From NCBI GenBank assembly GCA_963804595.1, contig CAWDQZ010000004.1:62001-126000 (forward strand): DNA of 64,000 nt. The letters are read 5' to 3'. This stretch comes from DASUPK01 sp963804595. Lineage in GTDB: Bacteria > Actinomycetota > Thermoleophilia > Solirubrobacterales > 70-9. The notes under the pieces were generated by a model. It had not been told where the DNA came from, made no database searches, and worked only from the letters and a program-made list of their open reading frames with translations. Position numbers and translations under genes: made by a program. Shown here in pieces: positions 17,014-24,854 of this stretch (positions are counted from its first letter, which is position 1; each line of letters opens with the position of its first letter).

Positions 17014-18696
17014 GTGGCCGAATCAGCCTCTCTCTACCGCCGCCACCGCCCCCAGAGCTTCGCGGAGGTGGTCGGTCAGGAACACATCGTGCGCACGCTC
17101 TCGAACGCGGTCGAGAAGGGCCGCGTCCACCACGCGTACCTGTTCGTCGGCTCGCGCGGCACCGGCAAGACCTCGATGGCGAAGATCCTCGCCCGCTCGC
17201 TCAACTGCGTGCAGGGCCCGACACTGACCCCGTGCGGCGAGTGTGAGCCGTGCCGGACCATCGCGGCGGGCACGTCCCTCGATGTGATCGAGATGGACGC
17301 CGCCTCCAACCGCTCAGTGGACGACATCCGCGAGCTCCGCGACCGGGTCGGCTTCGCGCCGGCCGCGGGCCGCTGGAAGGTCTACATCCTGGACGAGGCC
17401 CACATGCTCACCAAGGAGGCCTGGAACGCCTTCCTGAAGACCCTCGAGGAGCCGCCCCCCAACACCGCCTTCGTGCTCGCCACGACCGAGCCGCAGAAGG
17501 TGATGGCGACCATCATCGACCGCTGCCAGCGCTTCGACTTCCAGCGACCCTCACTCGAGCAGATCGCGGAGGTCATCCGCCGCGTCTCGACCGCGGAGAA
17601 GTTCAAGATCGACGACGGCGCGGTCGCCCTGATCTCGCGGTCCGCCTCCGGCAGCTTCCGGGACGCCCTCGGCACGCTGGACCAGCTGGTCGCCTTCGGA
17701 GGCGAGGCGATCACCACCGACGAGGTCGTGGAGCTGCTCGGGGCCGCCGACGCGGAGCTCCTCTTCGACACCACCGACGCCCTCGCAAACGGGGACGCCA
17801 AGGCGGCACTGGAGTCCGTCGAGCGGCTCGCCCGCTCCGGTCGCGATCCTGGGCAGTTCGCCCGCGACCTGATCGCGCACCTGCGCCAGCTCCTGGTCGC
17901 CCGCGCGACCGGCGAGGTGCCCGATTCCTTCACGGTCACGGTCGCTCAGCCAGAGCGTCTCGCGGGACAGGCGGAGGCCATCGACGACGCGAAGCTCGTG
18001 GGCGCAATCGACGCTTTGAGTGGCGCCGTTGCCGGCATGCGGGAGGGCGACGACCCGCGGCTCACGCTCGAGGTCGCTCTCCTCAAGGTGACCACTCCCT
18101 CCCTCGACTCTTCCCGCGAAGCTCTGCTCCGCCGAATCGAATCGCTCGAGGCGCTTCTCGGCGAGGGAGGAGCGCCGGCCGTCGCGGCTCCCAACCTGGT
18201 GAAGGCCCCGGAGCAGCCCACCGCCACCGAAGAGGTTCCGGCGTCGGCCGAAGAGCCGGCGGAGCGGCAGGAGCCTGAGGCGAACGCCGCGACCTCGGTC
18301 GTTGAGATCGAACGGATCGTCGAGGTGTGGCCGGCGGTGGTCGACCACCTTCGGGACTCCGGCTCGGCGATGCTGTCGACATTGTTCGACGAGGCGAAGC
18401 CGCTCGGGATCGATGAGGAGCGCGAGATCCTGCGAATCGGATTCCCCACCTCCGCGAAGTTCAACAAGAAGAAGGCGGAGTCGTCCGCGAGCATCGAGCG
18501 GATGACGGAGGCGGTCTCCTCGATCGCCGGCGTGCGGCTGCGGCCCGTCTATGAGCTGATCGACGGTCAGAATGCGGAGGCGCCGCCGGAGAAGCCGGCG
18601 GAAATGAGCGACGATGAGCTCGTGGACCTGGTCAAGGACAGCTTCGATGCGAGTGAGGTCGTTCCAGACGCGACCTCCGAGAGGGGAACGGGCTGA
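17014..18696 (+). CDS. dnaX: DNA polymerase III subunit gamma/tau
   Basis: 560 residues. This is the AAA+ clamp-loader ATPase that loads the sliding clamp for replication. Visible features: LYRRHRPQSFAEVVGQEH near the start, Walker A GSRGTGKTS (about 46-54), the zinc-binding Cys cluster CxxxxxxxxCGECEPC (about 65-82), Walker B with YILDEAHMLTKEAWNAFLK, sensor 1 FVLATTEPQKV and the arginine-finger segment RCQRFDFQRP. After about residue 370 comes an acidic Glu/Ala/Pro linker and a short tau-like C-terminal domain. No programmed-frameshift A-run is seen. GTG 17014 is chosen because of the -10 element. ATG of ybaB overlaps its TGA. Confidence 0.97.
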   Translation: MAESASLYRRHRPQSFAEVVGQEHIVRTLSNAVEKGRVHHAYLFVGSRGTGKTSMAKILARSLNCVQGPTLTPCGECEPCRTIAAGTSLDVIEMDAASNRSVDDIRELRDRVGFAPAAGRWKVYILDEAHMLTKEAWNAFLKTLEEPPPNTAFVLATTEPQKVMATIIDRCQRFDFQRPSLEQIAEVIRRVSTAEKFKIDDGAVALISRSASGSFRDALGTLDQLVAFGGEAITTDEVVELLGAADAELLFDTTDALANGDAKAALESVERLARSGRDPGQFARDLIAHLRQLLVARATGEVPDSFTVTVAQPERLAGQAEAIDDAKLVGAIDALSGAVAGMREGDDPRLTLEVALLKVTTPSLDSSREALLRRIESLEALLGEGGAPAVAAPNLVKAPEQPTATEEVPASAEEPAERQEPEANAATSVVEIERIVEVWPAVVDHLRDSGSAMLSTLFDEAKPLGIDEEREILRIGFPTSAKFNKKKAESSASIERMTEAVSSIAGVRLRPVYELIDGQNAEAPPEKPAEMSDDELVDLVKDSFDASEVVPDATSERGTG

Positions 18697-19034
18697 TGCC
18701 CCAGGGACCCAACCTGAACCAGCTGCTCAAGCAGGCTCAGCAGATGCAGGCAGAGATGGCCAAGGCTCAGGAGGAGCTCAAGAACGAGACCGTCGAGGCG
18801 AGCGCCGGGGGCGGCATGGTCAAGGTCACGATGACCGGCGACATGCAGCTCCGCGAGATCACCATCTCACCCGATGCGATCGACCCCGAGGATCCGGAGC
18901 TGCTCCAGGACATGGTCACCGCCGCGGTCAACGAAGCTCTGCGAGCGGCCCAGGAGCTGGCGGCCAACCGCATGGGCGGGATCACCGGCGGTCTCGGCGG
19001 CGGTGGCGGTATCCCCGGACTGCCCGGGATGTAG
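18696..19034 (+). CDS. ybaB: YbaB/EbfC nucleoid-associated protein
   Basis: 112 residues, the usual family length. This is a small dimeric DNA-binding protein with tweezer-like shape. NQLLKQAQQMQAEMAKAQEE forms the N-terminal helix; the core is VEASAGGGMVKVTMTGDMQL and LREITISPDAI; a C-terminal helix (LLQDMVTAAVNEAL) is followed by a Gly-rich tail. It starts inside the dnaX stop (TGATG) and lies just before recR, the classic dnaX-ybaB-recR order linked to replication and recombinational repair. Confidence 0.95.
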   Translation: MPQGPNLNQLLKQAQQMQAEMAKAQEELKNETVEASAGGGMVKVTMTGDMQLREITISPDAIDPEDPELLQDMVTAAVNEALRAAQELAANRMGGITGGLGGGGGIPGLPGM

Positions 19035-19049
19035 AGCCACCCCGGCCCC

Positions 19050-19055
19050 TACGCT
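19050..19055 (+). promoter_or_regulatory. Possible -10 element of recR
   Basis: TACGCT ending 8 bases before ATG 19064, with no Shine-Dalgarno sequence. It would allow recR its own nearly leaderless transcript in addition to read-through from dnaX. Confidence 0.4.
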
Positions 19056-19063
19056 TGAGTCAA

Positions 19064-19654
19064 ATGTATGCCGGCCCCATCAGCCGCCTGATCGCCGAGC
19101 TCTCCAAGCTGCCGGGCATCGGCCAGCGCACGGCCCAGCGACTCGCCTTCCACATCCTCCGGGCCGACGACGAGGAGGCGCTGGCCCTCGCCGACGCGAT
19201 CCGCGAGGTGAAGGAGAAAGTCGGCCTCTGCGAGGTCTGCTTCAACCTCGCCGAGGGAGACCGCTGCCGGATCTGCGAGGACGCGCGGCGGGACCAGTCG
19301 CTGATCTGCGTCGTCGAGGAGCCGGCCGACGTGATCCCGATCGAGCGCACCGGCGAGTACCGCGGCCTCTACCACGTGCTCGGGGGCGCGCTCTCCCCGA
19401 TCGACGGCGTCGACCCCGAGGACCTGAAGATCACCGAGCTGATCGGCCGCGTCAACGGCGAGGTCAAGGAGGTGGTCCTGGCCACCAATCCGACCACCAC
19501 CGGGGAGGCGACCGCGCTCCACATCGCCGACGCCTTGCGCGACCGCGTCACGGTCACCCGCCTCGCCAGCGGTCTACCCGTCGGCGCCGACCTCGAGCAC
19601 GCCGACGAGGTGACGCTCGGCAAGGCCCTCGCCGGCCGTCAGTCATTGGGCTAG
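19064..19654 (+). CDS. recR: Recombination mediator RecR
   Basis: 196 residues, full length. RecR works with RecO to load RecA at single-stranded gaps. It has the N-terminal HhH (LSKLPGIGQRTAQRLAFHIL), the C4 zinc finger (CEVCFNLAEGDRCRIC, about 57-72), and a Toprim domain with VVEEPADVIPIE, YRGLYHVLGGALSPIDG and VVLATNPTTTGEATALHI. ATG 19064 gives the usual N-terminus MYAGPISRLI; the frame is open further upstream through ybaB but without family similarity. Confidence 0.97.
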   Translation: MYAGPISRLIAELSKLPGIGQRTAQRLAFHILRADDEEALALADAIREVKEKVGLCEVCFNLAEGDRCRICEDARRDQSLICVVEEPADVIPIERTGEYRGLYHVLGGALSPIDGVDPEDLKITELIGRVNGEVKEVVLATNPTTTGEATALHIADALRDRVTVTRLASGLPVGADLEHADEVTLGKALAGRQSLG

Positions 19655-19721
19655 ACGCCCTTCCGGGAGCCCGAGAGCCGGAGTACGCTCGCACCTCCGA
19701 CCCAGGAAGGGAGATCGACTG

Positions 19722-20312
19722 ATGAGAGGGAACAAGGCGGCTGTCGGGCTGGCGCTGATGGCGGTTCTGGCACTGGCCATAACCGCCACCGTGGGCTCGG
19801 TGGCGAGTGCCTCCGGGGTTCAGGCGGTGACCGCCAAGAAGAAGTGCAAGAAGAAGAAGCCGAAGAAGCACAGCGCCACGTCGGCGAAGAAGAAGAGGTG
19901 CAAGCAGCGGAAGAACTTCCCGCCGGTCTCGCTGGCGCGGGCCACGCTCACCTGGTCAAACGGAACCCAGAGCAACGTCGACCTCGACCTGTTCGTGTTC
20001 GACGGACAGGGACGTCAGGCCGGCAACGGGTCCGACGCGATCCCGTCCAGCGACCTGTCCCCCGACGTCCAGGGGGCGTCCGGAAGTGAGACGTTCACGG
20101 ATCTCACCTTCCTGGCGGGTGGCAAGGCGCGGCCGTTCAGCTACGGCGTCTGCTTCCACGACATCGGATCTGTTCATGTCGACTACACGATCGACTACGT
20201 GACCGTCGACGGCATGCATCACACCACCTCGGAGAGCTACGGGTCGAGCGGGGTGTTCACGAACTACGCGGCCGATGGAGTGGCAATTCCAGCCGGGTAC
20301 TGCACGGACTAA
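19722..20312 (+). CDS. Exported Lys/Cys-rich protein, tandem paralog A
   Basis: 196 residues. The signal peptide covers about residues 1-30 (hydrophobic LALMAVLALAITATVG, cut near SASG). The mature N-terminus is extremely basic (KKKCKKKKPKKH, KKKRCKQRK), followed by a compact beta-rich domain: RATLTWSNGTQSNVDLDLFV, GNGSDAIP, SGSETFTD, FSYGVCFHDIGSVHVDYTID. The domain resembles bacterial pre-peptidase/lectin-like beta sandwiches, but no family is claimed. GAAGGGAG before ATG 19722 is a good ribosome site. The next gene is a paralog (see 20438). A basic tail on an exported protein suggests binding to an anionic wall polymer (inference). Confidence 0.8.
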   Translation: MRGNKAAVGLALMAVLALAITATVGSVASASGVQAVTAKKKCKKKKPKKHSATSAKKKRCKQRKNFPPVSLARATLTWSNGTQSNVDLDLFVFDGQGRQAGNGSDAIPSSDLSPDVQGASGSETFTDLTFLAGGKARPFSYGVCFHDIGSVHVDYTIDYVTVDGMHHTTSESYGSSGVFTNYAADGVAIPAGYCTD

Positions 20313-20320
20313 ACGGTTCG

Positions 20321-20361
20321 CCCGCCGCCTCTGGAGGAATCGGTGTTCTAGAGGCGGCGGG
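20321..20361 (+). terminator. Strong hairpin after paralog A
   Basis: A perfect 12-bp inverted repeat: CCCGCCGCCTCT (20321-20332) pairs with 20350-20361 across a 17-base loop, 9 bases after the stop. There is no U-tract, as is usual for high-GC actinobacterial terminators. Confidence 0.7.
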
Positions 20362-20437
20362 TCGGCAATCCCGGAGAGCCGGTTTGCTCGTATAGCTCGC
20401 GATACCCGCCAGCGAGTGAACCAGGGGGTTCTTCGAA

Positions 20438-21001
20438 ATGGAGAAGAGAGGCCTGATTGGCCTAGTGATCCTTGCGATCCTGGCCACGACGATCAGCATC
20501 AGCGCAAGCGCCACGGCGAGTGCATCCGGCGGCGCCGTTGCGAAGAAGAAGTGCAAGAAGCCGCACTCCGCCAAGAAGAGGTGCAGGAAGAAGAAGAGGC
20601 GAAAGGCGGATGCTCCCAACCTCCCGGTCGTGCGGGCGACGCTGACCTGGGGGAACCTCGGTACCAGCGGCGTTGACGTCGACCTCTACGCCTTCGACTC
20701 GAACGGCAACCAGGCCGGCAACGGATCGAACACCATCCCGCTCAGCTCGCTCTCGGGCGACGTGACCGGCTCCTCTGGGAGTGAGACGTTCACGGACAGT
20801 CTCTTCACTCCACAGGCGGCTCGAGACCTGAGCTTTGGGGTCTGCTACCTGACCGATGTCCCGACGCCGATGAACTTCACGATCACATACGTGACAGCCG
20901 ACGGCGTCATCCATGGCGATAGCCGGAGCGCCTCATTCAGCTCCGAGTTCGACTACCCGGGCGGAGCGCCGATCCCGAGCAATTTCTGCGACCTCGCCTG
21001 A
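20438..21001 (+). CDS. Exported Lys/Cys-rich protein, tandem paralog B
   Basis: 187 residues, the paralog of the gene at 19722. The order is the same: signal peptide (LVILAILATTISISASATAS), basic stretch (KKKCKKPHSAKKRCRKKKRR) and beta domain with RATLTWGNLGTSGVDVDLYA, GNQAGNGSNTIP, SGSETFTD, LSFGVCYL and FTITYVTADG. Two Cys in the basic stretch and two to three in the domain are conserved between the copies, suggesting disulphides outside the cell. The 21 bases before the hairpin-separated copy (CCCGGAGAGCCGG, 20370-20382) match those before copy A, so the duplication included the promoter region. No function is known to me. Confidence 0.8.
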   Translation: MEKRGLIGLVILAILATTISISASATASASGGAVAKKKCKKPHSAKKRCRKKKRRKADAPNLPVVRATLTWGNLGTSGVDVDLYAFDSNGNQAGNGSNTIPLSSLSGDVTGSSGSETFTDSLFTPQAARDLSFGVCYLTDVPTPMNFTITYVTADGVIHGDSRSASFSSEFDYPGGAPIPSNFCDLA

Positions 21002-21008
21002 GAACCCG

Positions 21009-21242
21009 CTACATGCGGCGGGTCGGGTCGTCGTACCCACCGCGCGGCGGGGACTCGTCCCGGTCGCGCTCGCCGCCCTGTTGGACCAGCTCGTAGAGCA
21101 GGGAGAGGGCCAGGCCGGCGCCGCCGGCGATCATCAGGATCAGACCGACGGTCTGGATGTTGATCACGTCGGAGTGGACGTTGATCGCGTAGCGCAGGAT
21201 CGCGCCGACCGCGATCAGGAATATGGCCGTGGCGATGGTCAC
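21009..21242 (-). CDS. Small membrane protein, DUF6458-like
   Basis: 77 residues with two transmembrane helices (TIATAIFLIAVGAILRYAI and VGLILMIAGGAGLALSLLYE) joined by the short hydrophilic loop NVHSDVINIQT, and a charged cytoplasmic tail ending in Arg/Met. This matches the actinobacterial DUF6458 family, whose role is unknown. GTG 21242 follows a TATCCT hexamer by 8 bases. It converges with paralog B, leaving 7 bases between stops. Confidence 0.75.
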   Translation of the reverse strand: MTIATAIFLIAVGAILRYAINVHSDVINIQTVGLILMIAGGAGLALSLLYELVQQGGERDRDESPPRGGYDDPTRRM

Positions 21243-21250
21243 GCGTCGCC

Positions 21251-21256
21251 AGGATA
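21251..21256 (-). promoter_or_regulatory. -10 element of DUF6458 gene
   Basis: TATCCT on the - strand, 8 bases before GTG 21242; no Shine-Dalgarno sequence. Confidence 0.45.
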
Positions 21257-21286
21257 CCCGCGCGCCTGGGCGCTAATTGATCGCTT

Positions 21287-23422
21287 TCAACCGGTGGCGG
21301 GCTCCGGCGTCGTGTCGCTGAGGCCGAATCGCTCGTGGAGCCGGCGCAGCGGCTTCGGCGCCCACCAGTTCCAGTCGCCGAGCAACTCCATCAACGAGGG
21401 CACGAGCAGGGCGCGAATCAGGCTCGCGTCGATCAGGACGGCCAGGGCTGTGCCCACCCCGTTCTCCTTGATGAAGATGATCTGGGAGGTGGCGAAGGCG
21501 CCGATCGCGATCGCGAAGAGCAAAGCCGCCGCGGTGACGATCCGGCCGGTTCGCTCCAGGCCCACGGCCACCGCCTCCGAGCTCGGGATCCCCGAGTCGT
21601 GGGCCTCCTTGATCCGGGAGAGCAGGAACACGCCGTAGTCCGTCGAGAGCCCGAAGACGACCGCGAACAGCAGGATCGGCATCGTCTGCTCGAGCGCTCC
21701 CTGCCCGCGATAGTCGAGCAGCCCCTCCAGCCGGCCGTCCTGGAAGATGAACACGAGGATCCCGAAGACGGCGCTCAGGTTGAGGAAGTTCATCACCAGC
21801 TGCTTCACCGGCAGGATCACCGAGCCCGTCATCAGGAAGAGCACGACCAGCGTCGCGACGATCACGATCGCCAGTGCGATCGGGGCGTGCGTCTCGAGGC
21901 TGTGCTGGAGGTCGACGAAGTGCGCCGCGGCACCGCTGACGAGAAGCTGCGAGCCGGCCGGGACCGGCAGGTCGCGGAGCGTATGCACCGCATCGCGACT
22001 CGAGGCGTCGATGTAGCTCTGGTCGGAGTAGGCAGCGATCACCGCGTCGCCGTTGGCGAGCGGCTGCGGTGGCCGGACTTCGGCGATCCCCTTGACCTGC
22101 GAGACCTCACGCTGGATCGAGTTCAGCGCCGACGGCGTCGCGTTCTCCACCAGCAGCAGGTTCGGGGTGTCGTGGAAGGGCGGGAACTGCGCACGCATGA
22201 CGTTGTCCACCTGCCTTGCGCTGGCGCTCTGTGGCAGGACCTGCGCGTCCACCGAGGTGAACTTGATCGACCAGAACGGGATCCCGAGGACGATCAGGAC
22301 CAGGGCGGTCACGGTCGCGATCGGGATCGGCCTGCGCATGACGAGGCGGGAGAGCCGGTACCAGAAGCCCTCGTGCATGGCCGTGGCTTCGCGCTCCGCT
22401 CGACGCTCGAGGAACTTCGGCGCCCCGGCGTTCACGCGATTGCCGAGCAATGCCAGCACCGCGGGCAGCACGGTGAGCGCGATCGTCGCGGCGAGCAGCG
22501 CCACCAGCGCCCCGCCCAGGCCCATCGAGTACAGGAACCGCTGCGGGAAGACGAGCAGCGACGCCAGCGCCACCGCAACGGTGATCGAAGAGAACATCAC
22601 CGTCCGCCCCGCGGTGTTGAGCGTCCGCCTCATCGCCGCTGCCCCCGGCCCCGATTTCGCGATCTCCTCGCGGTAGCGGGAGACCACGAACAGGCTGTAG
22701 TCGATCGCCAGCCCCAGACCCAGGCCGGTGGTCAGGTTGAGGGCGAAGATCGAGACGTCGACGAACTCGTTCGCGACCCGCAGCAGCAGGAAGGTGCCGA
22801 CGATCGCCAGGCCGCCGATCATCAGCGGCAGCAGGGCGGCGACGGCGCTGCGGAAGAAGAGCAACGAGAGTAGGAAGAGGATCGGGAAGGCGAGCAGCTC
22901 GGCCTTTCGCAGGTCCTTCTCGACCTGCTTGTTGACCTGCTCCTGCGCGAGGGCGATCCCACCGACCTCGACGCCGGGCTGGCCCGACAGGTCGTCGGCG
23001 ATCGCCTTGGCGGCGTCCTGCTCGGCCTTGTCGTCGGTCGGCTTCAGGCTGGCCGCGAGATAGGTCGCGTTGCCGTCGCGCGCGACGAAGTCGCGGTTCT
23101 GGGTCTCGAGGTAGCCGGTCACCCGTGCGACGTCCGGGTTCGCACGCAGCTGTCTCTCGACCTGGCGGATCCTCTGCTGCCCGGCCCGCGAGGTGGGGGA
23201 GGTGCCCTGCAAGAGCACGATCACGCCGGGATCGCGATAGCCGTCGGCCTCCAGGCGATCGGCGGCCTTGACGCTCTCCGTCGATGGGTCATCGGCCCCG
23301 TAGGGAGCCAGCTTGCTGGCGACTCCTCCGCCGAGCGCACCTGCGACGACGAAGAAGATTGCCGCGAAGATCACGGTGCGCTTGCCGTGGCGCTGCGCGA
23401 GTGATGCGAGTGCGTTGAACAT
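21287..23422 (-). CDS. MMPL/RND-family exporter
   Basis: 711 residues with the RND layout: TM1 near the N-terminus (TVIFAAIFFVVAGALGGGVA), a ~150-residue periplasmic loop, TM2-6, a second large loop (about 400-520), and TM8-12. Characteristic segments are LTTGLGLGLAIDYSLFVVSR and VFGLSTDYGVFLLSRIKE, the paired Asp/Tyr proton-relay helices of MMPL proteins. Members export lipids, glycolipids or drugs using proton-motive force. ATG 23422 has the ribosome site GGGAGG and lies 2 bases after the padR stop, so it is cotranscribed with padR. It is probably a substrate exporter controlled by the PadR protein. Confidence 0.92.
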   Translation of the reverse strand: MFNALASLAQRHGKRTVIFAAIFFVVAGALGGGVASKLAPYGADDPSTESVKAADRLEADGYRDPGVIVLLQGTSPTSRAGQQRIRQVERQLRANPDVARVTGYLETQNRDFVARDGNATYLAASLKPTDDKAEQDAAKAIADDLSGQPGVEVGGIALAQEQVNKQVEKDLRKAELLAFPILFLLSLLFFRSAVAALLPLMIGGLAIVGTFLLLRVANEFVDVSIFALNLTTGLGLGLAIDYSLFVVSRYREEIAKSGPGAAAMRRTLNTAGRTVMFSSITVAVALASLLVFPQRFLYSMGLGGALVALLAATIALTVLPAVLALLGNRVNAGAPKFLERRAEREATAMHEGFWYRLSRLVMRRPIPIATVTALVLIVLGIPFWSIKFTSVDAQVLPQSASARQVDNVMRAQFPPFHDTPNLLLVENATPSALNSIQREVSQVKGIAEVRPPQPLANGDAVIAAYSDQSYIDASSRDAVHTLRDLPVPAGSQLLVSGAAAHFVDLQHSLETHAPIALAIVIVATLVVLFLMTGSVILPVKQLVMNFLNLSAVFGILVFIFQDGRLEGLLDYRGQGALEQTMPILLFAVVFGLSTDYGVFLLSRIKEAHDSGIPSSEAVAVGLERTGRIVTAAALLFAIAIGAFATSQIIFIKENGVGTALAVLIDASLIRALLVPSLMELLGDWNWWAPKPLRRLHERFGLSDTTPEPATG

Positions 23423-23424
23423 GG

Positions 23425-24006
23425 CTACCTCCCGCGGGCGGCTATCGCCCCGGTCGTGACTCGTTCCAGATCCTCGGCGGCGCGCTCGAACCATTCCGCC
23501 GCCCATTCGCTGCTCTCGATTCCGTAGCGGAGCACTGTCAGCGAGGCGATGTCCGGCTCGGCGTCGGGGCCTTCGGGCTGACCCTCCTCGTCCACCGCGT
23601 CCCAGATCGCGCGCAGCTCGACCGCCTTCTGGCGCGAGACGGCCGCACGCTCACGGGCGATCTCGGCGGCCCGCTGCGGCTCGATCGAGTGGGCGAAGAA
23701 GAGCTTCAGCAGCCCCTCGTCGCGAAGCTCGAAGGTCTGCGGCTCGCTCTCGATCCACGCCCTGGCGGCCCTCCGGCCCTCCGCCGTCAGCCTGAAGACC
23801 GTGCGCGGCCGGCTTCCCTGCGAGGCGTCCGTGCCGGCGATCAGGCCGGCGTCCTCGAGCTTCTTCAGCTCGGGATAGATCTGGCCGTAGCTCGCCGCCC
23901 AGAAGAAACGGGCCGACTTGTCGATCAGCTGCTTGATCTCGTAGCCCGACCGCGGCTTGGCGGCCAGCATTCCGAGAATCACCTTTCCGGTTGCGCTCAG
24001 CTCCAT
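23425..24006 (-). CDS. PadR family transcriptional regulator
   Basis: 193 residues. The winged-helix N-terminus carries SATGKVILGMLAAKPRSGYE, IYPELKKLEDAGLI and SRPRTVFRLTAEGRRA; the C-terminal half is helical (Vir_C-type dimerisation). PadR proteins repress nearby detoxification or export genes and release DNA when a small molecule binds. The start codon ATG 24006 is 7 bases after a TATATC hexamer that lies inside the palindromic operator at 24014-24034, so it almost certainly represses itself and, by cotranscription, the MMPL exporter. Confidence 0.93.
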   Translation of the reverse strand: MELSATGKVILGMLAAKPRSGYEIKQLIDKSARFFWAASYGQIYPELKKLEDAGLIAGTDASQGSRPRTVFRLTAEGRRAARAWIESEPQTFELRDEGLLKLFFAHSIEPQRAAEIARERAAVSRQKAVELRAIWDAVDEEGQPEGPDAEPDIASLTVLRYGIESSEWAAEWFERAAEDLERVTTGAIAARGR

Positions 24007-24013
24007 GACTACA

Positions 24014-24034
24014 GATATATCAATCCGATATATC
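24014..24034. promoter_or_regulatory. PadR operator overlapping the padR -10
   Basis: Two copies of the 8-bp palindrome GATATATC (24014-24021 and 24027-24034) are separated by AATCC, giving ATATATC-N5-GATATAT. This is the classic PadR-type site and is AT-rich in an otherwise GC-rich region. Confidence 0.75.
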
Positions 24035-24040
24035 CGAGTC

Positions 24041-24056
24041 TGTGACTTCGGTCACA
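24041..24056 (-). terminator. UUCG-capped hairpin between ABC permease and padR
   Basis: TGTGAC and GTCACA pair around the tetraloop TTCG, within 20 bases before the ABC permease stop (3 bases downstream of it in transcription). It could end the ABC operon before padR. The stem is only 6 bp. Confidence 0.4.
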
Positions 24057-24059
24057 CCG

Positions 24060-24854
24060 CTATTCGGGCGAGCGGCCCTGCGGCTCCCACTTGAATCGCC
24101 TGGTGGCGATCCAGATCCCGCCCAGGCCCCAGATCGCCAGGGCGGCGGCGTCGCCGCCCGACAGGCCGATCCCGGTCGGGTCCATCGCCACGGTCGACTG
24201 GAGGCCCTGGGCCAGGTGGTAGAGCGGGAAGATCCGGCCGACCTCCTGGAGGAAGTTGGGGAGGGTGTCGAGCTGGATGAAGATGCCCGAGACGAAGGAG
24301 AGCATCACCACCGTGAAGGCGCCGATCGGCTGCGCGCTGTCCTCGTTCTTGGCGAGGGAGGTCGCGGCGATCCCCAGCGCCGACAGGGTGGCCGTGCCGA
24401 GCGCGAGGCAGATGATGAACCCCGGCACGGTCTGGGCAGGCAGGCTCACGCCGTAGAAGGCGATCCCGATCGCGATCATGATCGCGCCGACCGCGAAGGC
24501 GAATGCCACCGAGCGCAGCACCTGGGCGGCGACGAAGGTCCAGGCCGGGGGCGGCATGCCCCGCTGGCGCTTGAGCTGGCCGCGCTCGCGCGCGGAGACC
24601 AGCGACATCAGGGGCGTGCTGAAGCAGGAGAGGGCGAGCGCGTAGGCGATCAGCCCGGCGGTGAAGTAGGAGTGGACGTCGATCGTGTGGCCCTCCACCG
24701 TGGTCGTCTGCGGGCCGCCGCTGGTGAAGAGCGAGTTGAAGAGGAACAGGAAGATGATCGGGAAGAGCGCGCCGAAGAGCAGCGCCCTCGGGGTGCGGAG
24801 CGTCGCCAGGACGGCGTACCTCGTCTGGACCAGCACCAGGCTGACGTCGCTCAT
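24060..24854 (-). CDS. ABC-2 type transporter permease
   Basis: 264 residues with six predicted transmembrane helices: LLFGALFPIIFLFLFNSLF, FTAGLIAYALALSCFSTPLM, FAFAVGAIMIAIGIAFYGV, IICLALGTATLSALGIAATS, FTVVMLSFVSGIF and a final one near the C-terminus. This is the DrrB/NodJ-like ABC-2 fold, in which two permeases with two ATPases form an exporter. ATG 24854 overlaps the ATPase stop (ATGA), so the pair is translationally coupled. Substrate unknown; drug or lipid export is typical. Confidence 0.9.
   Translation of the reverse strand: MSDVSLVLVQTRYAVLATLRTPRALLFGALFPIIFLFLFNSLFTSGGPQTTTVEGHTIDVHSYFTAGLIAYALALSCFSTPLMSLVSARERGQLKRQRGMPPPAWTFVAAQVLRSVAFAFAVGAIMIAIGIAFYGVSLPAQTVPGFIICLALGTATLSALGIAATSLAKNEDSAQPIGAFTVVMLSFVSGIFIQLDTLPNFLQEVGRIFPLYHLAQGLQSTVAMDPTGIGLSGGDAAALAIWGLGGIWIATRRFKWEPQGRSPE

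Noticed and set aside
16980..19060. An SRP RNA or tRNA gene beside dnaX, as found in many bacteria.
   Set aside because: Only 34 bases lie upstream of dnaX and 29 between ybaB and recR; no cloverleaf or SRP hairpin fits.
21004..21023. Hairpin ACCCGC/GCGGGT between paralog B and the DUF6458 gene.
   Set aside because: It lies inside the last codons of the DUF6458 gene (Arg-rich end), and six GC pairs with an 8-base loop are expected by chance here.
21335..22873. A very long open frame on the + strand, opposite the MMPL gene (and similar ones opposite the O-antigen ligase and glycosyltransferase genes).
   Set aside because: High GC makes stop codons rare in antisense frames. The peptides are Arg/Gly/His-rich without domain motifs, while the opposite strand encodes clear family proteins.
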